Source: Gemmatirosa kalamazoonensis
GTDB lineage: Bacteria > Gemmatimonadota > Gemmatimonadetes > Gemmatimonadales > Gemmatimonadaceae
Reading direction: 5' to 3'
Length of the DNA stretch: 64,000 nt
Assembly: GCF_000522985.1 (NCBI RefSeq)
Contig: NZ_CP007128.1
Location: 1,720,220 to 1,784,219, forward strand
How positions within the stretch are numbered: the first letter of the stretch is position 1; each line of letters begins with the position of its first letter. The notes under the pieces were generated by a model, which made no database searches, was not told where the DNA came from, and saw nothing but the letters and a program-made list of their open reading frames with translations. Below, in pieces: positions 1 through 8,617 of the stretch. Made by a program: the position numbers and the translations under genes.

Positions 1-1
1 C

Positions 2-418
2 GACACGGCGACGCACTCGCCGGAGCACGCGAAGTTCGACGTGTACTTCAACGTCGACAACGGCACGGGCAAGATCCGCGGCGTGTACCTGCAGGGGAAC
101 GACGCGATCGCGCCGCTGTTCGACGCGTGGATGTCGCCGTTCAAGAGCCGCGGCATGAAGACGCTGACGCTCGCGAACACGGGCGGCACCGATCACCTCT
201 CGTTCGACGCGGTGGGGCTGCCGGGCTTCCAGTTCATCCAGGACGAGGTGGAGTACGGCACGCGCACGCACCACTCGAACATGGATCTCTACGAGCGGCT
301 GCAGCCGGACGACATGAAGTGGAACGCGGTGGTGGTCGCGTCGTTCGTCATGCAGGCGGCGAACCGGGACGCGCAGGTGCCGAGGAAGGGCTCCACGCCG
401 GCGCGCTCGAACCAGTGA
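2..418 (+). CDS. M28-family zinc peptidase, C-terminal part (5' end outside window)
   Basis: The open frame enters from the left edge and ends at TGA 416-418, giving 138 visible residues. The fragment carries the end of a co-catalytic zinc peptidase fold: GGTDHLSF near visible residue 62 resembles the M28 stretch whose His binds zinc, and [11 protein letters not shown] resembles the conserved His-Thr-x-x-Asp region that closes the domain. Family members are usually secreted or periplasmic aminopeptidases or carboxypeptidases; the signal peptide would lie outside the window, so export cannot be checked. A palindromic repeat starts three bases after the stop, and the next gene converges on it. 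Substrate specificity cannot be judged from this fragment. Confidence 0.85.
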   Translation, partial: DTATHSPEHAKFDVYFNVDNGTGKIRGVYLQGNDAIAPLFDAWMSPFKSRGMKTLTLANTGGTDHLSFDAVGLPGFQFIQDEVEYGTRTHHSNMDLYERLQPDDMKWNAVVVASFVMQAANRDAQVPRKGSTPARSNQ

Positions 419-420
419 TC

Positions 421-521
421 GCTGCGTGGCTGCGTGGCTGCGTGGCTGCGTGGCTGCGTGGCTGCGTGGCTGCGTGGCTGCGTAACGGCAGGCACGCAGC
501 CACGCAGCCACGCAGCCACGC
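421..521. repeat. GCTGCGTG tandem palindrome between convergent genes
   Basis: Eight consecutive octamers of the GCTGCGTG type (421-484) are followed by an 8-base spacer and then the inverse complement (493-521, CACGCAGC units). The transcript of either strand could form a long hairpin. It fills the whole gap between two converging genes. The same word recurs at 17688-17740 and 48319-48400, also just after a stop and also between convergent genes. A bidirectional transcription barrier is the simplest inference. Confidence 0.9.
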
Positions 522-525
522 CGCG

Positions 526-1692
526 TCACTTCTTCACCACGAACGGCACCGACAGCTGCTTGTCCCCCCACAGCATGCGGATCGTGCCGCCGTCAGGCGT
601 GGGGTCGATCGCGAACGTGAACTGCTCGACGGGCGACGCGAGCGGGGCGGCGGTGAGCGGGATGCGGACGAGGTCCTGGTCGGCCTTGTACTCGGTGCCC
701 CACTGGCCCGTCTGCTTGTTGACGACGAGCTGGTAGCCGTCGGGCGCGGCATACGTCCACAGCGTGTACTTCCCCGCGGGCACCGTCGCGCCGCCGATCA
801 TGAGGTCGGCCGACGTGGAGAGCTGCGTCGCCGCGTTCGCGCCGGTGCGCCACACGGCGTTGTACGGCACGAGCAGCCCGCCCCACACCGTGCGGCCGCG
901 CACCGAGGGGCGGCCGTAGTCGATCCAGAGCTGCGCGCCGGCCGCGGCGGCGCGCACGGTGTCGCGCGGCGACGTCTGGCCCATGTTGCCGCGCGCGGCG
1001 AACGCGGTCGCGAGTGTCGGAACGTCGACCGTCGCGACGCGCTCGACGACGATCTTGTTCGTCGACGCGGTGCCGTCGACGGCGAGCAGTCGGCCGGCCG
1101 CGTCGGTGGTCATGACGATCGGGTCGCCGAAGTAGTCGAGCGTCGCGCGGTTGCCGGCGATCGTGACCTTCAGCGGGTTCACGCCCTGCGCGCCGGCGGA
1201 GTACTGCGAGAGCGATCCGCTCGGCGCGCGCGACGCGCGGAGCTGCATCAGCGCGAGCTCCTGCATCGCGTACGAGTTCGCGAGCCCCGGCACGGTCCCC
1301 GCCGGCACGCGCGCGGCGAGGCGCACGGTGGTGTCGGCGGCGGTGAGGATCTCGCTGTACGCGGAGTCGCCGCGGAACGAGATCGTCGCCGACTTCGCGG
1401 TGTTAGGCACCAGCGAGCCGTCGGGGCGGCGCGACGCGAACTGCGCGCGCGTCACACGTCCCGCGGGGTCGAGCTCGACGACGTAGTGCGTGACGCGCAC
1501 GGTGGGCGCGCGGTTCACGACGTCGCCTTCGACGCGGTTGCCGATGCGCGCGTAGCGCTCGACGGCGACGGTGTCGGATCCGAGGCGCACGACGAACGCG
1601 CCGCCGGCGGCGGAAGCGTCCTTGGAGACGCGCTGCTGCGCGGCGAGCGGCCCGGCGACGAGTGCGAGGGCGGGGAGGAGAGCGAGTCGCAT
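526..1692 (-). CDS. Secreted DUF2911-domain protein
   Basis: The product is 388 aa. An N-terminal signal peptide (MRLALLPALALVAGPLAAQ) indicates export. The C-terminal 150 residues match the DUF2911 pattern, with WIDYGRPSVRGRTVWGGL, YNAVWRTGANAATQ, GKYTLWT and a final beta-rich stretch. The N-terminal 200 residues are beta-rich and of unknown function. The ATG at 1692 is chosen because it gives a clean signal peptide; the frame stays open further upstream without a plausible start. DUF2911 proteins are common in Bacteroidota and Gemmatimonadota and have no established biochemical role. The gene ends against the 421-521 palindrome. Confidence 0.85.
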   Translation of the reverse strand: MRLALLPALALVAGPLAAQQRVSKDASAAGGAFVVRLGSDTVAVERYARIGNRVEGDVVNRAPTVRVTHYVVELDPAGRVTRAQFASRRPDGSLVPNTAKSATISFRGDSAYSEILTAADTTVRLAARVPAGTVPGLANSYAMQELALMQLRASRAPSGSLSQYSAGAQGVNPLKVTIAGNRATLDYFGDPIVMTTDAAGRLLAVDGTASTNKIVVERVATVDVPTLATAFAARGNMGQTSPRDTVRAAAAGAQLWIDYGRPSVRGRTVWGGLLVPYNAVWRTGANAATQLSTSADLMIGGATVPAGKYTLWTYAAPDGYQLVVNKQTGQWGTEYKADQDLVRIPLTAAPLASPVEQFTFAIDPTPDGGTIRMLWGDKQLSVPFVVKK

Positions 1693-1708
1693 GGATGGGA
1701 GTCCGGGT

Positions 1709-1812
1709 GACGCGTCGGAATGGTCCGGCGCGCGCTCGAATGGTACCGCGCGGGCGACCCACGCGCGGTACCCTGGGCGAAGGGGGGGAGCCCCCCTGGG
1801 AACTACGATCCC
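1709..1812. repeat. GGGCGAAG/GGTACC interspersed element, copy 1
   Basis: A roughly 100-bp element begins with GCGTCGGAATGGT, has a variable middle, then a conserved core: GGTACC, CTGGGCGAAG, a G7-AG-C6 hairpin, and AACTACGATCC (core 1767-1811). The other copies are at 2349-2455 (inverted), 40090-40172 and 52809-52910. This copy lies in the spacer between the DUF2911 gene and the UvrC-like gene. Confidence 0.85.
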
Positions 1813-3062
1813 GCGCGCGCGCCGGCCACGCGCACCCGCTGCGGCGGGTGCTTCCGGAACCAGCTCGCGACGAGGTAGAACTCCTCGAGGTCGTGCGTCG
1901 GGATGTCCGCGCCGCTCGGATCGGGGCCCTCGTACACCCGCTGCACGAGCGCCGCGAGCTCGCGCTCCTCGGTCGACGTCGTCGGCGCCGGCCGCTCGGC
2001 GCGCACGGTGCCGCGCCGGACGAGATAGAGCCGCTCGGAGCCGTCGTGACCGCGCGCGCGGTGCACGAACGACAACCGGTCGGCGCCGGCGTGGAAGCGC
2101 GCGAGCCGCTCGGCAAGCCACTCCAGCGCCTCGAGCTTCGTCTTCAGCGAGCCCGCGCGCTCGAAGTGCCACGCTTCCGCCGCGGCGAGCATGGCGCCGC
2201 GCAGCGTCTCGATCGGGCGGCGGGTGCGGCCGGCGAGGAAGTCGCGCGCCTCCTGCACGCGCTCCGCGTACGCCGCGGCCAGCGGCGCACCGACGCAGGG
2301 GCCCAGGCAGCCTCCGAGCTCGTAGCGGAGACATCCCGGCGAGCGGGGACTAGGTACCAGGGGGGCTCCCCCCCCTTCGCCCAAGGTTCCACCCGCCGCG
2401 GTCATCGTCGGTACCGGAACGACGCGCGCCGTACCCCTCCGACGCTTCGCCGGCGCGTCCGCGAACGCGAGCCCGCCGGTCGACAGGTCGCAGTCCCGGA
2501 TGCCCGTCGCCTCGGCCAGCGCGCGCATCGCGTCGCCGAGCATCGAGAGCCGCCGGAACGGGCCGTAGAGCACCGCGGCCTCGGGGTCGTCGGAGCGGAG
2601 CACGAGCCGCAGCCCCGGCACGGGGCCCGACGTCAGACCGAGCCACCCCCGGCGGATCTCGTCCACGTTCATCGCGATGTTGAACCGCGGCCGGTGCTGC
2701 TTGATGAGCCGCAGCTCGCGGAGGAGCGCCGCGAACTCGTCGTGGCAGTACTCCCACTCGATCGCGTGCGCCATGCGGACGATGCGCGACTGCCGGTCGC
2801 GGCGCCGCCGCTTGCGCGCACTCTGGAAGTAGCTCAGCAGCCGCGTGCGCAGACGGCTCGACTTCCCGACGTAGAGCACGAGCCCCGTGGCGCCGAGCAT
2901 CCGGTACACGCCGGGCCGATTCTCCGCTTCGGCGGCGACCCGCGCGCGCAGCTGGCGACGGACGGCGACCGGCGCGGGGCCGTAGGCGACGTGTCGCAGG
3001 TCGTCGGACGCGACGGGCGCGCGGAGCTGCGGCGGGCGGGAGCGGCGGGGGGAGGGGGACAT
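1803..3062 (-). CDS. UvrC-like GIY-YIG nuclease with UVR motif, carrying an in-frame repeat element
   Basis: The protein is 419 aa. A GIY-YIG domain covers about residues 48-135, with GVYRM (51-55) and LYVGKSS (63-69). A cysteine cluster of the UvrC type (CLRYELGGCLGPC) follows near residues 243-255, then a helical UVR-like segment that in UvrC contacts UvrB. The C-terminal RNase H-like endonuclease and HhH domains of full UvrC (about 600 aa) are absent, so this resembles the N-terminal half of UvrC or a Cho-type single-incision nuclease. Residues 203-238 are encoded by a copy of a dispersed intergenic repeat (2349-2455) in frame between the two domains, giving the low-complexity stretch GGTLGEGGGAPLVPS. 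ATG 3062 is preferred over an upstream in-frame ATG at 3119, which would add 19 basic residues. Role inferred: excision-type DNA repair. Confidence 0.82.
   Translation of the reverse strand: MSPSPRRSRPPQLRAPVASDDLRHVAYGPAPVAVRRQLRARVAAEAENRPGVYRMLGATGLVLYVGKSSRLRTRLLSYFQSARKRRRRDRQSRIVRMAHAIEWEYCHDEFAALLRELRLIKQHRPRFNIAMNVDEIRRGWLGLTSGPVPGLRLVLRSDDPEAAVLYGPFRRLSMLGDAMRALAEATGIRDCDLSTGGLAFADAPAKRRRGTARVVPVPTMTAAGGTLGEGGGAPLVPSPRSPGCLRYELGGCLGPCVGAPLAAAYAERVQEARDFLAGRTRRPIETLRGAMLAAAEAWHFERAGSLKTKLEALEWLAERLARFHAGADRLSFVHRARGHDGSERLYLVRRGTVRAERPAPTTSTEERELAALVQRVYEGPDPSGADIPTHDLEEFYLVASWFRKHPPQRVRVAGARAGS
2349..2455. repeat. GGGCGAAG/GGTACC element inside a coding sequence, copy 2
   Basis: Inverted relative to copy 1. 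It contains GGTACC, the G/C hairpin, CTTCGCCC, then GGTACCGGAACGACGCGCG and TCCGACGC, matching the full element. It lies within the UvrC-like gene and is translated without frame disruption. Confidence 0.85.
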
Positions 3063-3158
3063 CGACCGAAGAATACCCAAACACCGTGAACGTGCCCACG
3101 GGCCGGTGCGCGTTCGCACGGTCTTTCACTCGGCGCCGAGGCGGCGTATGCTCGGCGC

Positions 3159-3806
3159 ATGGCCTACCCCGTCCGGCACGACGAGCCGCGCGACGACGAG
3201 GACGAGCGCCGCTCCCCACGTCTCATGACGATGGAGGAGTACTGGGTGTTCGAGCACGGGAGCCCGATCCGGCACGAGTTCGTGGCCGGTGAGGCGTTCG
3301 CGATGGTCGGCGAGTCGAAGCGTCACAGCCGGGTCGCCGGGAACATCCTCGCGCGCTGCCTGGAAGCGTCGCGAGAGGGGCCGTGCCGCGCGTTCATGAG
3401 CGGCATCAAGCTGCGGCTGCGCGACCGCGTCTACTATCCCGATGTCATGGTCGCCTGCGGACCGGAGCTGGACGACGAGTACTGCGAGGAGGCGCCCTGT
3501 CTGCTCGTCGAGGTGCTCTCCCGCTCCACGCGGCGCACCGATCAGCGCGAGAAGCTCGCGGCGTACACGACGATCCCCTCGTTAGGCACGTATCTCCTCG
3601 TCGAGCAGCGGCGCCGGCTCGTCGACCACTACCGCCGCGACGCGGCCGGGCACTGGCAGCGCGACACACTCGTCGACGAGGGCGCGATCGCGCTGTCGTG
3701 TCCCGCGATCACGCTGACGCTCGACGAGATCTACGAGGGCGTGACGCTGCCGCCGCCCGACGAGGCGCTGCGCGTCCGCGAAGAGGTGCCGGCCCAGTAC
3801 CGTTAG
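3159..3806 (+). CDS. Uma2 family (DUF820) PD-(D/E)XK endonuclease-like protein
   Basis: At 215 aa it has the usual Uma2 length. The start region has the typical LMTMEEYWVFE motif, then HEFVAGEAFAM, then the nuclease core: YYPDVMVAC supplies the Asp, and LLVEVLSRSTRRTD with a following KLAAY supplies the Glu-x-Lys-like residues of the restriction-endonuclease fold. The family is very abundant in cyanobacteria and Gemmatimonadota; its biological role is not settled, and a link to mobile DNA is often suggested. It uses ATG 3159. The stop TAG lies inside a GTTAGGC motif (3802-3808). It converges on the diguanylate cyclase with a 3-bp gap. Confidence 0.85.
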   Translation: MAYPVRHDEPRDDEDERRSPRLMTMEEYWVFEHGSPIRHEFVAGEAFAMVGESKRHSRVAGNILARCLEASREGPCRAFMSGIKLRLRDRVYYPDVMVACGPELDDEYCEEAPCLLVEVLSRSTRRTDQREKLAAYTTIPSLGTYLLVEQRRRLVDHYRRDAAGHWQRDTLVDEGAIALSCPAITLTLDEIYEGVTLPPPDEALRVREEVPAQYR

Positions 3807-3809
3807 GCG

Positions 3810-5084
3810 TCAGGCGAGCCGCACGGCGTCGCGCCCCGACTCCTTGGCCTGATAGAGCGCGCTGTCCGAGCGCCGCAGCAGCACGTCGGCGTCCTCGCCG
3901 TCGTCGGGGAAGAGGCTCACGCCGATGCTCACGGTGACGCGCACTTCGCGGTCCTCGAGCACGACCGGCGCGCGCGCCGCCTCCAGCAGCTTCTCGCCGA
4001 CCGCGGCGACGTCGGTGCCGCTGCGCAGGTCGGGCGTGAGGACCACGAACTCGTCGCCGCCGAGCCGCGCGACGGTGTCCGCCTCGCGCAGCTGCGCGGT
4101 GAGGCGCGCGCCGACCTGCTGCAGCAGCCGGTCGCCCGCGGCGTGGCCGAACGTGTCGTTGATCGACTTGAAATGATCGACGTCGAGGAAGAACACGGCG
4201 AACGGCTGGCGCGTGCGCTTCGCGTGGGCGACGAGGAACTTGAGCCGGTCCATCAGCAGCAGCCGGTTCGGCAGCCCGGTGAGCGCGTCGTGATACGCCA
4301 TGTGCTCGGCGCGGTGCGCCGCCTCCAGCGTGCGGCGCTGCTCGCCCTCGAGCAGCCAGATCACGAGGCCCAAGCCGAGCGCGAAGTTCAGCAGCAGCTG
4401 CGCCTCGGCCACCGGCAGCACCACCGGCGGCACGTCGATGGGCGGCGGCGCCGCGAGCTGCTCGGCGAGGGCGACGAGGGCCAGCGCGCCGAGCGCGACG
4501 AACGCCGCGGCGACGAGCCGCTGGCCGAGCGCGGGCGGATCGTGCAGGGTCGTCCACCGCGGGTCGGCGCCGCGGCGGTAGCGGCGCAGCGTGCGCGTCC
4601 ACAGGTCGACGCCGGCGGCGAGCTGTCCGACGCCGGTGAGCACCGCCATCACACCGACGCGAGCGACGAAGCGCCCGAACGTGGCGCCCGGCGTAGTCGC
4701 GAACGGCGCCGCGGTGACGACGGCCATCCCCGCCGCGGCGTACACGATCCACCGCTCCGGCCGGTCGGGCACATCGCGGTGCTCGGCGATCGCGAACGCG
4801 CCGAGGACGAGCCACGCCACCCGCAGGTACTCGCAAAGCAGCGTGAAGACGGCGATCGCGGTGAGCGCGAACCCGGTCGGCGGGGCGTGGCCCTCGAGGA
4901 GACCGAACCCCACGACGCCCACGAGCTGGCCCGCCATCGCCACCCAGCCGTACGTCCAGTACGCGAGCACCGGATACCCGAACCGGCGCTGGAATACCCA
5001 CAGCACGCCCGCCGTGAGGAGGGCCTGCGCGAGCTGCAGGGCGAGCATGGACGAGACGACCGACCCGATCGACGCGAGCGCCAT
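3810..5084 (-). CDS. Membrane-bound diguanylate cyclase (GGDEF)
   Basis: The protein is 424 aa. The N-terminal 230 residues form about six or seven hydrophobic segments, making a membrane sensor module. A GGDEF domain follows (about 260-420) with the active-site GGDEF intact at residues 342-346. The product-inhibition I-site is also present: READ lies five residues before GGDEF (READ-TVARL-GGDEF), so the enzyme should make c-di-GMP from two GTP and be feedback-inhibited. No partner gene is adjacent; the signal sensed is unknown. A second c-di-GMP protein is encoded at 59463 onward. Confidence 0.93.
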   Translation of the reverse strand: MALASIGSVVSSMLALQLAQALLTAGVLWVFQRRFGYPVLAYWTYGWVAMAGQLVGVVGFGLLEGHAPPTGFALTAIAVFTLLCEYLRVAWLVLGAFAIAEHRDVPDRPERWIVYAAAGMAVVTAAPFATTPGATFGRFVARVGVMAVLTGVGQLAAGVDLWTRTLRRYRRGADPRWTTLHDPPALGQRLVAAAFVALGALALVALAEQLAAPPPIDVPPVVLPVAEAQLLLNFALGLGLVIWLLEGEQRRTLEAAHRAEHMAYHDALTGLPNRLLLMDRLKFLVAHAKRTRQPFAVFFLDVDHFKSINDTFGHAAGDRLLQQVGARLTAQLREADTVARLGGDEFVVLTPDLRSGTDVAAVGEKLLEAARAPVVLEDREVRVTVSIGVSLFPDDGEDADVLLRRSDSALYQAKESGRDAVRLA

Positions 5085-5285
5085 CGAGAGACCGTGAGCG
5101 TTCGGGGGCCCGCGCCCCGCCCTGCGGCGCGGAGAGACACAGCGACTGCTGCGAGAGCAACCGCGGTTTGCGCGGGCCGCGCCGCCCGAGCGTCGGCGGT
5201 AAGCTCTACCGCCGTGACCGCTTTGGCTAGGACGACCGCACGCGCGCCCAGGATACGTTCCCGGGGTGAACCGCGCACACCAGCG

Positions 5286-6035
5286 TCATCTAGCGTGCAG
5301 CAGTTCCGCGGCGTAGTCGATTCCGCGGGCGGTCCGGGACCCGTGCCACGACAGCAGCTCCCCATCCACGAGGCGGAACCGGTCGCGGGGGAGGGCGGTG
5401 GCGGCCGCGAGCTCGTCGACGTGCCGGTCGTCGAACGGGAACGGCTCCGAGGCGAGAAGCACGAGCGCCGGGTCCGCGGCCGCGAGCTCGGCGGGCTCGA
5501 TCTCCGGGTAGCGGGGCGTGCGGGTGGCGAAGACGTTCTCCCCGCCGGCCGCATCGAGCAGCGCGCTGACGAACGTGTCGCCGCCGACCGTCATCCACGG
5601 ATTCCGCCAGATGAGATACGCCCAACGCACGGAGGGCCGGTCGGCACGCTCGGCGCGCACGCGCGCGAGCCGCGTCTCGATGTCGGCGGCGATGCGCTCG
5701 CCGGCGTCGCGCGCGTCGAGCGCAGCGGCGATGGAGCGGACCATCACGGCGGTGTCCGGCACGGTCTTCGGAAACGACACGTGGCACGCGACGCCGGCGG
5801 CGCGCAGCGCCTCGGCGTCCTCGCGGCGGTTCTCCTCCTCGTTCAGAAGCACGAGGTCGGGGCCGAGCGCGACGACGCGATCGATCTTGGGGTTCTTCGT
5901 GCCGCCCACCGACGGCACCGCGGCGACCGCGTCCGCCGGGTGCACGCAGAACTTCGTGCGCCCGACGAGCGTGTCGCCGCGGCCGAGGTCGAAGACGAGC
6001 TCCGTGAGGCTGGGGCAGAGGGAGACGACGCGCAT
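5286..6035 (-). CDS. Helical-backbone metal/cobalamin-binding protein (BtuF-like), no signal peptide
   Basis: The 249-aa product starts directly with MRVVSLCPSLTELVFDLG, the typical first strand of periplasmic cobalamin/siderophore-binding folds. VGGTKNPKIDRVVALGPDLVLLNEEEN is the characteristic inter-lobe segment. It has no signal peptide or lipobox, unlike classical BtuF, as in many stand-alone relatives annotated as cobalamin-binding proteins. No ABC permease or ATPase genes are adjacent, so a transport role is not supported by context. The spacer before it contains the 6042-6114 palindrome, which separates it from the upstream ferritin-like gene on the same strand. Confidence 0.82.
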   Translation of the reverse strand: MRVVSLCPSLTELVFDLGRGDTLVGRTKFCVHPADAVAAVPSVGGTKNPKIDRVVALGPDLVLLNEEENRREDAEALRAAGVACHVSFPKTVPDTAVMVRSIAAALDARDAGERIAADIETRLARVRAERADRPSVRWAYLIWRNPWMTVGGDTFVSALLDAAGGENVFATRTPRYPEIEPAELAAADPALVLLASEPFPFDDRHVDELAAATALPRDRFRLVDGELLSWHGSRTARGIDYAAELLHAR

Positions 6036-6041
6036 GCTGGA

Positions 6042-6114
6042 AGCTAGCGCAGAGCGTGGAGCGCAGAGCGCAGAGTGAGCGACCGGTCTCTGCGCTCTGC
6101 GCTCTGCGCTAGCT
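6042..6114. repeat. GCGCAGA palindrome
   Basis: The left arm AGCTAGCGCAGAGCG...GCGCAGAGCGCAGAG and the right arm CTCTGCGCTCTGCGC...TAGCT are inverse complements around a GTGAGCGACCGGT-like loop. It sits between two minus-strand genes. The same word family appears inside a coding sequence at 29230-29310. Confidence 0.88.
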
Positions 6115-6788
6115 CATCGCCGTGCGCGCTTGGTGCTGCCCCTCTTCGCGGTCGCCTTCTTCGCGCCGCCGCGCTTCGACGCGCCGCCCTTCTTCGCCGC
6201 GCCGCGCTTGACGGCGCCCTTCTTCGCGCCGCCCTTGCGCGCGCCGCCCTTCTTCGCGCCGCCGCGCGAGGCGCTTTTCGCGGCGGCCGCTTCGGCGTTC
6301 GCGCGCGCGGTCTCGAGCGCCATCGCGGCGTTGCTCTCGATGAACGACGCCATCGCGAGCTCCTGGTCGAGATTGCGCTGCAGCAGGTCGATGACCTCCG
6401 GGATGCCGAGGTTGCGCGCGATGGCGATGGCCGAGCGGTAGGCGGCGATCTCGTAGTGCTCGACGCGCAGGCCGGCACCGAGGTCGAACGCTTCCATGAT
6501 CGGCTTCGACGGCTCCTCCTCGGACTTGAACTCGTCGTGCTCCTGGATGATGCCGAGGATGCCGGGGCACCGCTGCGCCTGCGCGCGCTCGCCTAACGCC
6601 GCGAACGCGAGCTCGAGGTTGCCGACCTGCTGCTGCGTCTCCTCGTAGTGCTGCTCGAGGCGCGCGCGCATCTCGGCGCCGGACACCTCGCGGATCATCT
6701 TCGGCAGCGCCTTCAGAATGGTGCGCTCGGCGAACAGGATGTCACCGAGATCGTGGATCAACAGCTCCGGCAGGCTCTGTACGGACAT
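6114..6788 (-). CDS. Ferritin-like DUF892 (YciE-type) protein with lysine/alanine-rich tail
   Basis: At 224 aa it falls into two parts. Residues 1-165 match the DUF892/YciE ferritin-like four-helix domain: LLIHDLGDILFAER, MIREVSGAEMRARLEQHYEET, and GLRVEHYEIAAYRSAI with Glu and His residues suited to a di-iron site. Residues 170-224 are a tail of repeated GGAKKG, KKGA and AKRG units rich in Lys, Arg, Ala and Gly, like histone H1 or bacterial H1-like DNA-binding tails. By family knowledge YciE-type proteins are stress-induced; tail binding to DNA is an inference, parallel to Dps-type protection. ATG 6788 is chosen because the ferritin-like helix begins immediately after it. Confidence 0.87.
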   Translation of the reverse strand: MSVQSLPELLIHDLGDILFAERTILKALPKMIREVSGAEMRARLEQHYEETQQQVGNLELAFAALGERAQAQRCPGILGIIQEHDEFKSEEEPSKPIMEAFDLGAGLRVEHYEIAAYRSAIAIARNLGIPEVIDLLQRNLDQELAMASFIESNAAMALETARANAEAAAAKSASRGGAKKGGARKGGAKKGAVKRGAAKKGGASKRGGAKKATAKRGSTKRARR

Positions 6789-6973
6789 GCAAACGCTCCG
6801 GTCATGGGGTCGCCCGTGGGTGGGCAGGGAGTGTGCCGCGCGACGCGCACGTTCTTCGGCGACGGCGTCACGCACGCGGGCGACGGCGACGTTCCGTGGT
6901 CGTCGACCCGCCGCCTAGCGGGCGCGGCGGGGCGCCGTACATTCGCGCGACCGCACCGACCGGGGAGGAGCAC

Positions 6974-8617
6974 ATGCGCGGCCTGATGATGGACGACTAC
7001 CAGCTGACGATCGACGCCATCGCGCGCCGCGCCGAGACGCTGTTCGGCCGGCGCGCGATCGTCAGTCGGCGGTGCGACCGGCAGGTGGAGCGGTCGACGT
7101 ACGCCGAGGTGCTGACGCGCGGTCGGCGGCTCGCCGCCGCGCTCCATGCACTCGGCGTGCGACGCGGCGACCGCGTGGCGACGCTGTGCTGGAACCACCG
7201 CCGCCACTACGAGGCGTACCTCGCCGTGCCGCGCATGGGCGCCGTGCTGCACACGCTCAACCTGCGGCTGCACGCGGACGAGCTGGCGTACATCGTGAAC
7301 CACGCCGACGACCGCGTGGTGATCGTGGACGCGTCGCTGCTGCCGCTGTGGCACCGCGTGGCGCCGCAGGTGCGCGTGCAGCACGTGATCGTCGTGCAGG
7401 AGGATGGGCCCAACGGCTCTCCGCTCCCGGAGGGCGCGCACGACTACGACACGCTGCTCGACGCGGCCCCGGATTCGTTCGCGTTCCCCGCGCTCGACGA
7501 GCACGACGCGGCGGCGATGTGCTACACGTCGGGGACGACGGGCCGGCCGAAGGCGGTGCTGTACTCGCATCGCGCGCTCGTGCTGCACACGATGGCGGGC
7601 GCGATGGGCGACGGCTTCGGGTGCCGCGAGTCGGACGTGATCCTGCCGGTGGTGCCGATGTTCCACGCGAACGCGTGGGGGTTCCCGTACACGGCGGCGC
7701 TGACGGGCGCGTCGCTCGTCTTCCCGGGCCCGCATCTCGATCCGGCGAGCCTGCTCGAGCTGATGGTGACCGAGCGGGTGACGTGGGCCGCGGGCGTGCC
7801 GACGATCTGGCTCGGCCTCCTCGCGGCGCTCGACGCGGCGCCGGGGCGCTACGACCTCTCGGCGCTGCGCGGTCTCATCGTGGGCGGCGCGGCGCCGCCG
7901 CCGGCGATGATCAACGGCTTCGCCCAGCGGCACGGCATCGACATGTGCCACGGCTGGGGGATGACCGAGCTGTCGCCGGTGGGGAGCATCGCCGCGGTGC
8001 CGCACACGCTGCACGACGCGCCGCGCGAGGCGCAGCTGGCCTACCGCGCGAAGCAGGGGCGCCCGATCCCGTTCGTCGAGATCCGCGCGCGCGGCGAGGA
8101 CGGGCTCGTGCCGTGGGACGGCAGCACGTTAGGCGAGCTGGAGGTGCGCGGCCCGTGGGTCGCGGCGTCGTACTACGAGAGCGACGAGGGCGCGTCGCGC
8201 TTCACCGACGACGGCTGGTTCCGCACGGGCGACGTGGTCGCGATCTGGCCCGACGGCACGATCGAGGTCGCGGACCGGTCGAAGGATCTCATCAAGAGCG
8301 GCGGCGAGTGGATCAGCTCCGTCGCGCTCGAGAACGCGCTCATGGGGCATCCCGCGGTGGCGGAGGCGGCGGTGATCGCCGTACCCGACCCGCGGTGGCA
8401 GGAGCGCCCTCTCGCGGCCGTGGTGCTGAAGCCCGGCGCGACGGCGACACCCGACGAGCTGCGCGCGCATCTCGCGCCGCAGTTCGCGTCGTGGTGGCTG
8501 CCGGAGCGGTTCGAGTTCGTCGACGCGATCCCGCGCACGTCGGTCGGGAAGTTCCTGAAGTCCGCCCTGCGCGAACGGTTCGCCGATTCCGCCGTGCCGG
8601 CCGCCGCCCATGTCTGA
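6974..8617 (+). CDS. AMP-dependent fatty acid--CoA ligase
   Basis: At 547 aa this is the usual length for medium/long-chain acyl-CoA synthetases. The P-loop-like motif [12 protein letters not shown], the adenylate motif [11 protein letters not shown] and the hinge region [10 protein letters not shown]...[15 protein letters not shown] are all intact, as is the C-terminal catalytic lysine segment TSVGKFLK. It activates a carboxylic acid with ATP and transfers it to CoA. The start ATG 6974 follows a strong GGGGAGGAG ribosome site at 6961-6970. The stop overlaps the start of the next gene by 8 bp, suggesting translational coupling with the large membrane hydrolase-like protein. Chain-length preference cannot be read from sequence. 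Confidence 0.93.

Noticed and set aside
421-521. CRISPR array
   Set aside because: The units are contiguous 8-mers without spacers, and the second half is their inverse complement.
127-1710. Long plus-strand frame across the M28 end and DUF2911 gene
   Set aside because: Shadow of the minus-strand gene: Arg/Gly/Ala-rich text with no motif, and it crosses the palindrome.
4143-6047. 634-aa plus-strand frame
   Set aside because: Opposite the diguanylate cyclase and cobalamin-binding genes; composition is low-complexity.
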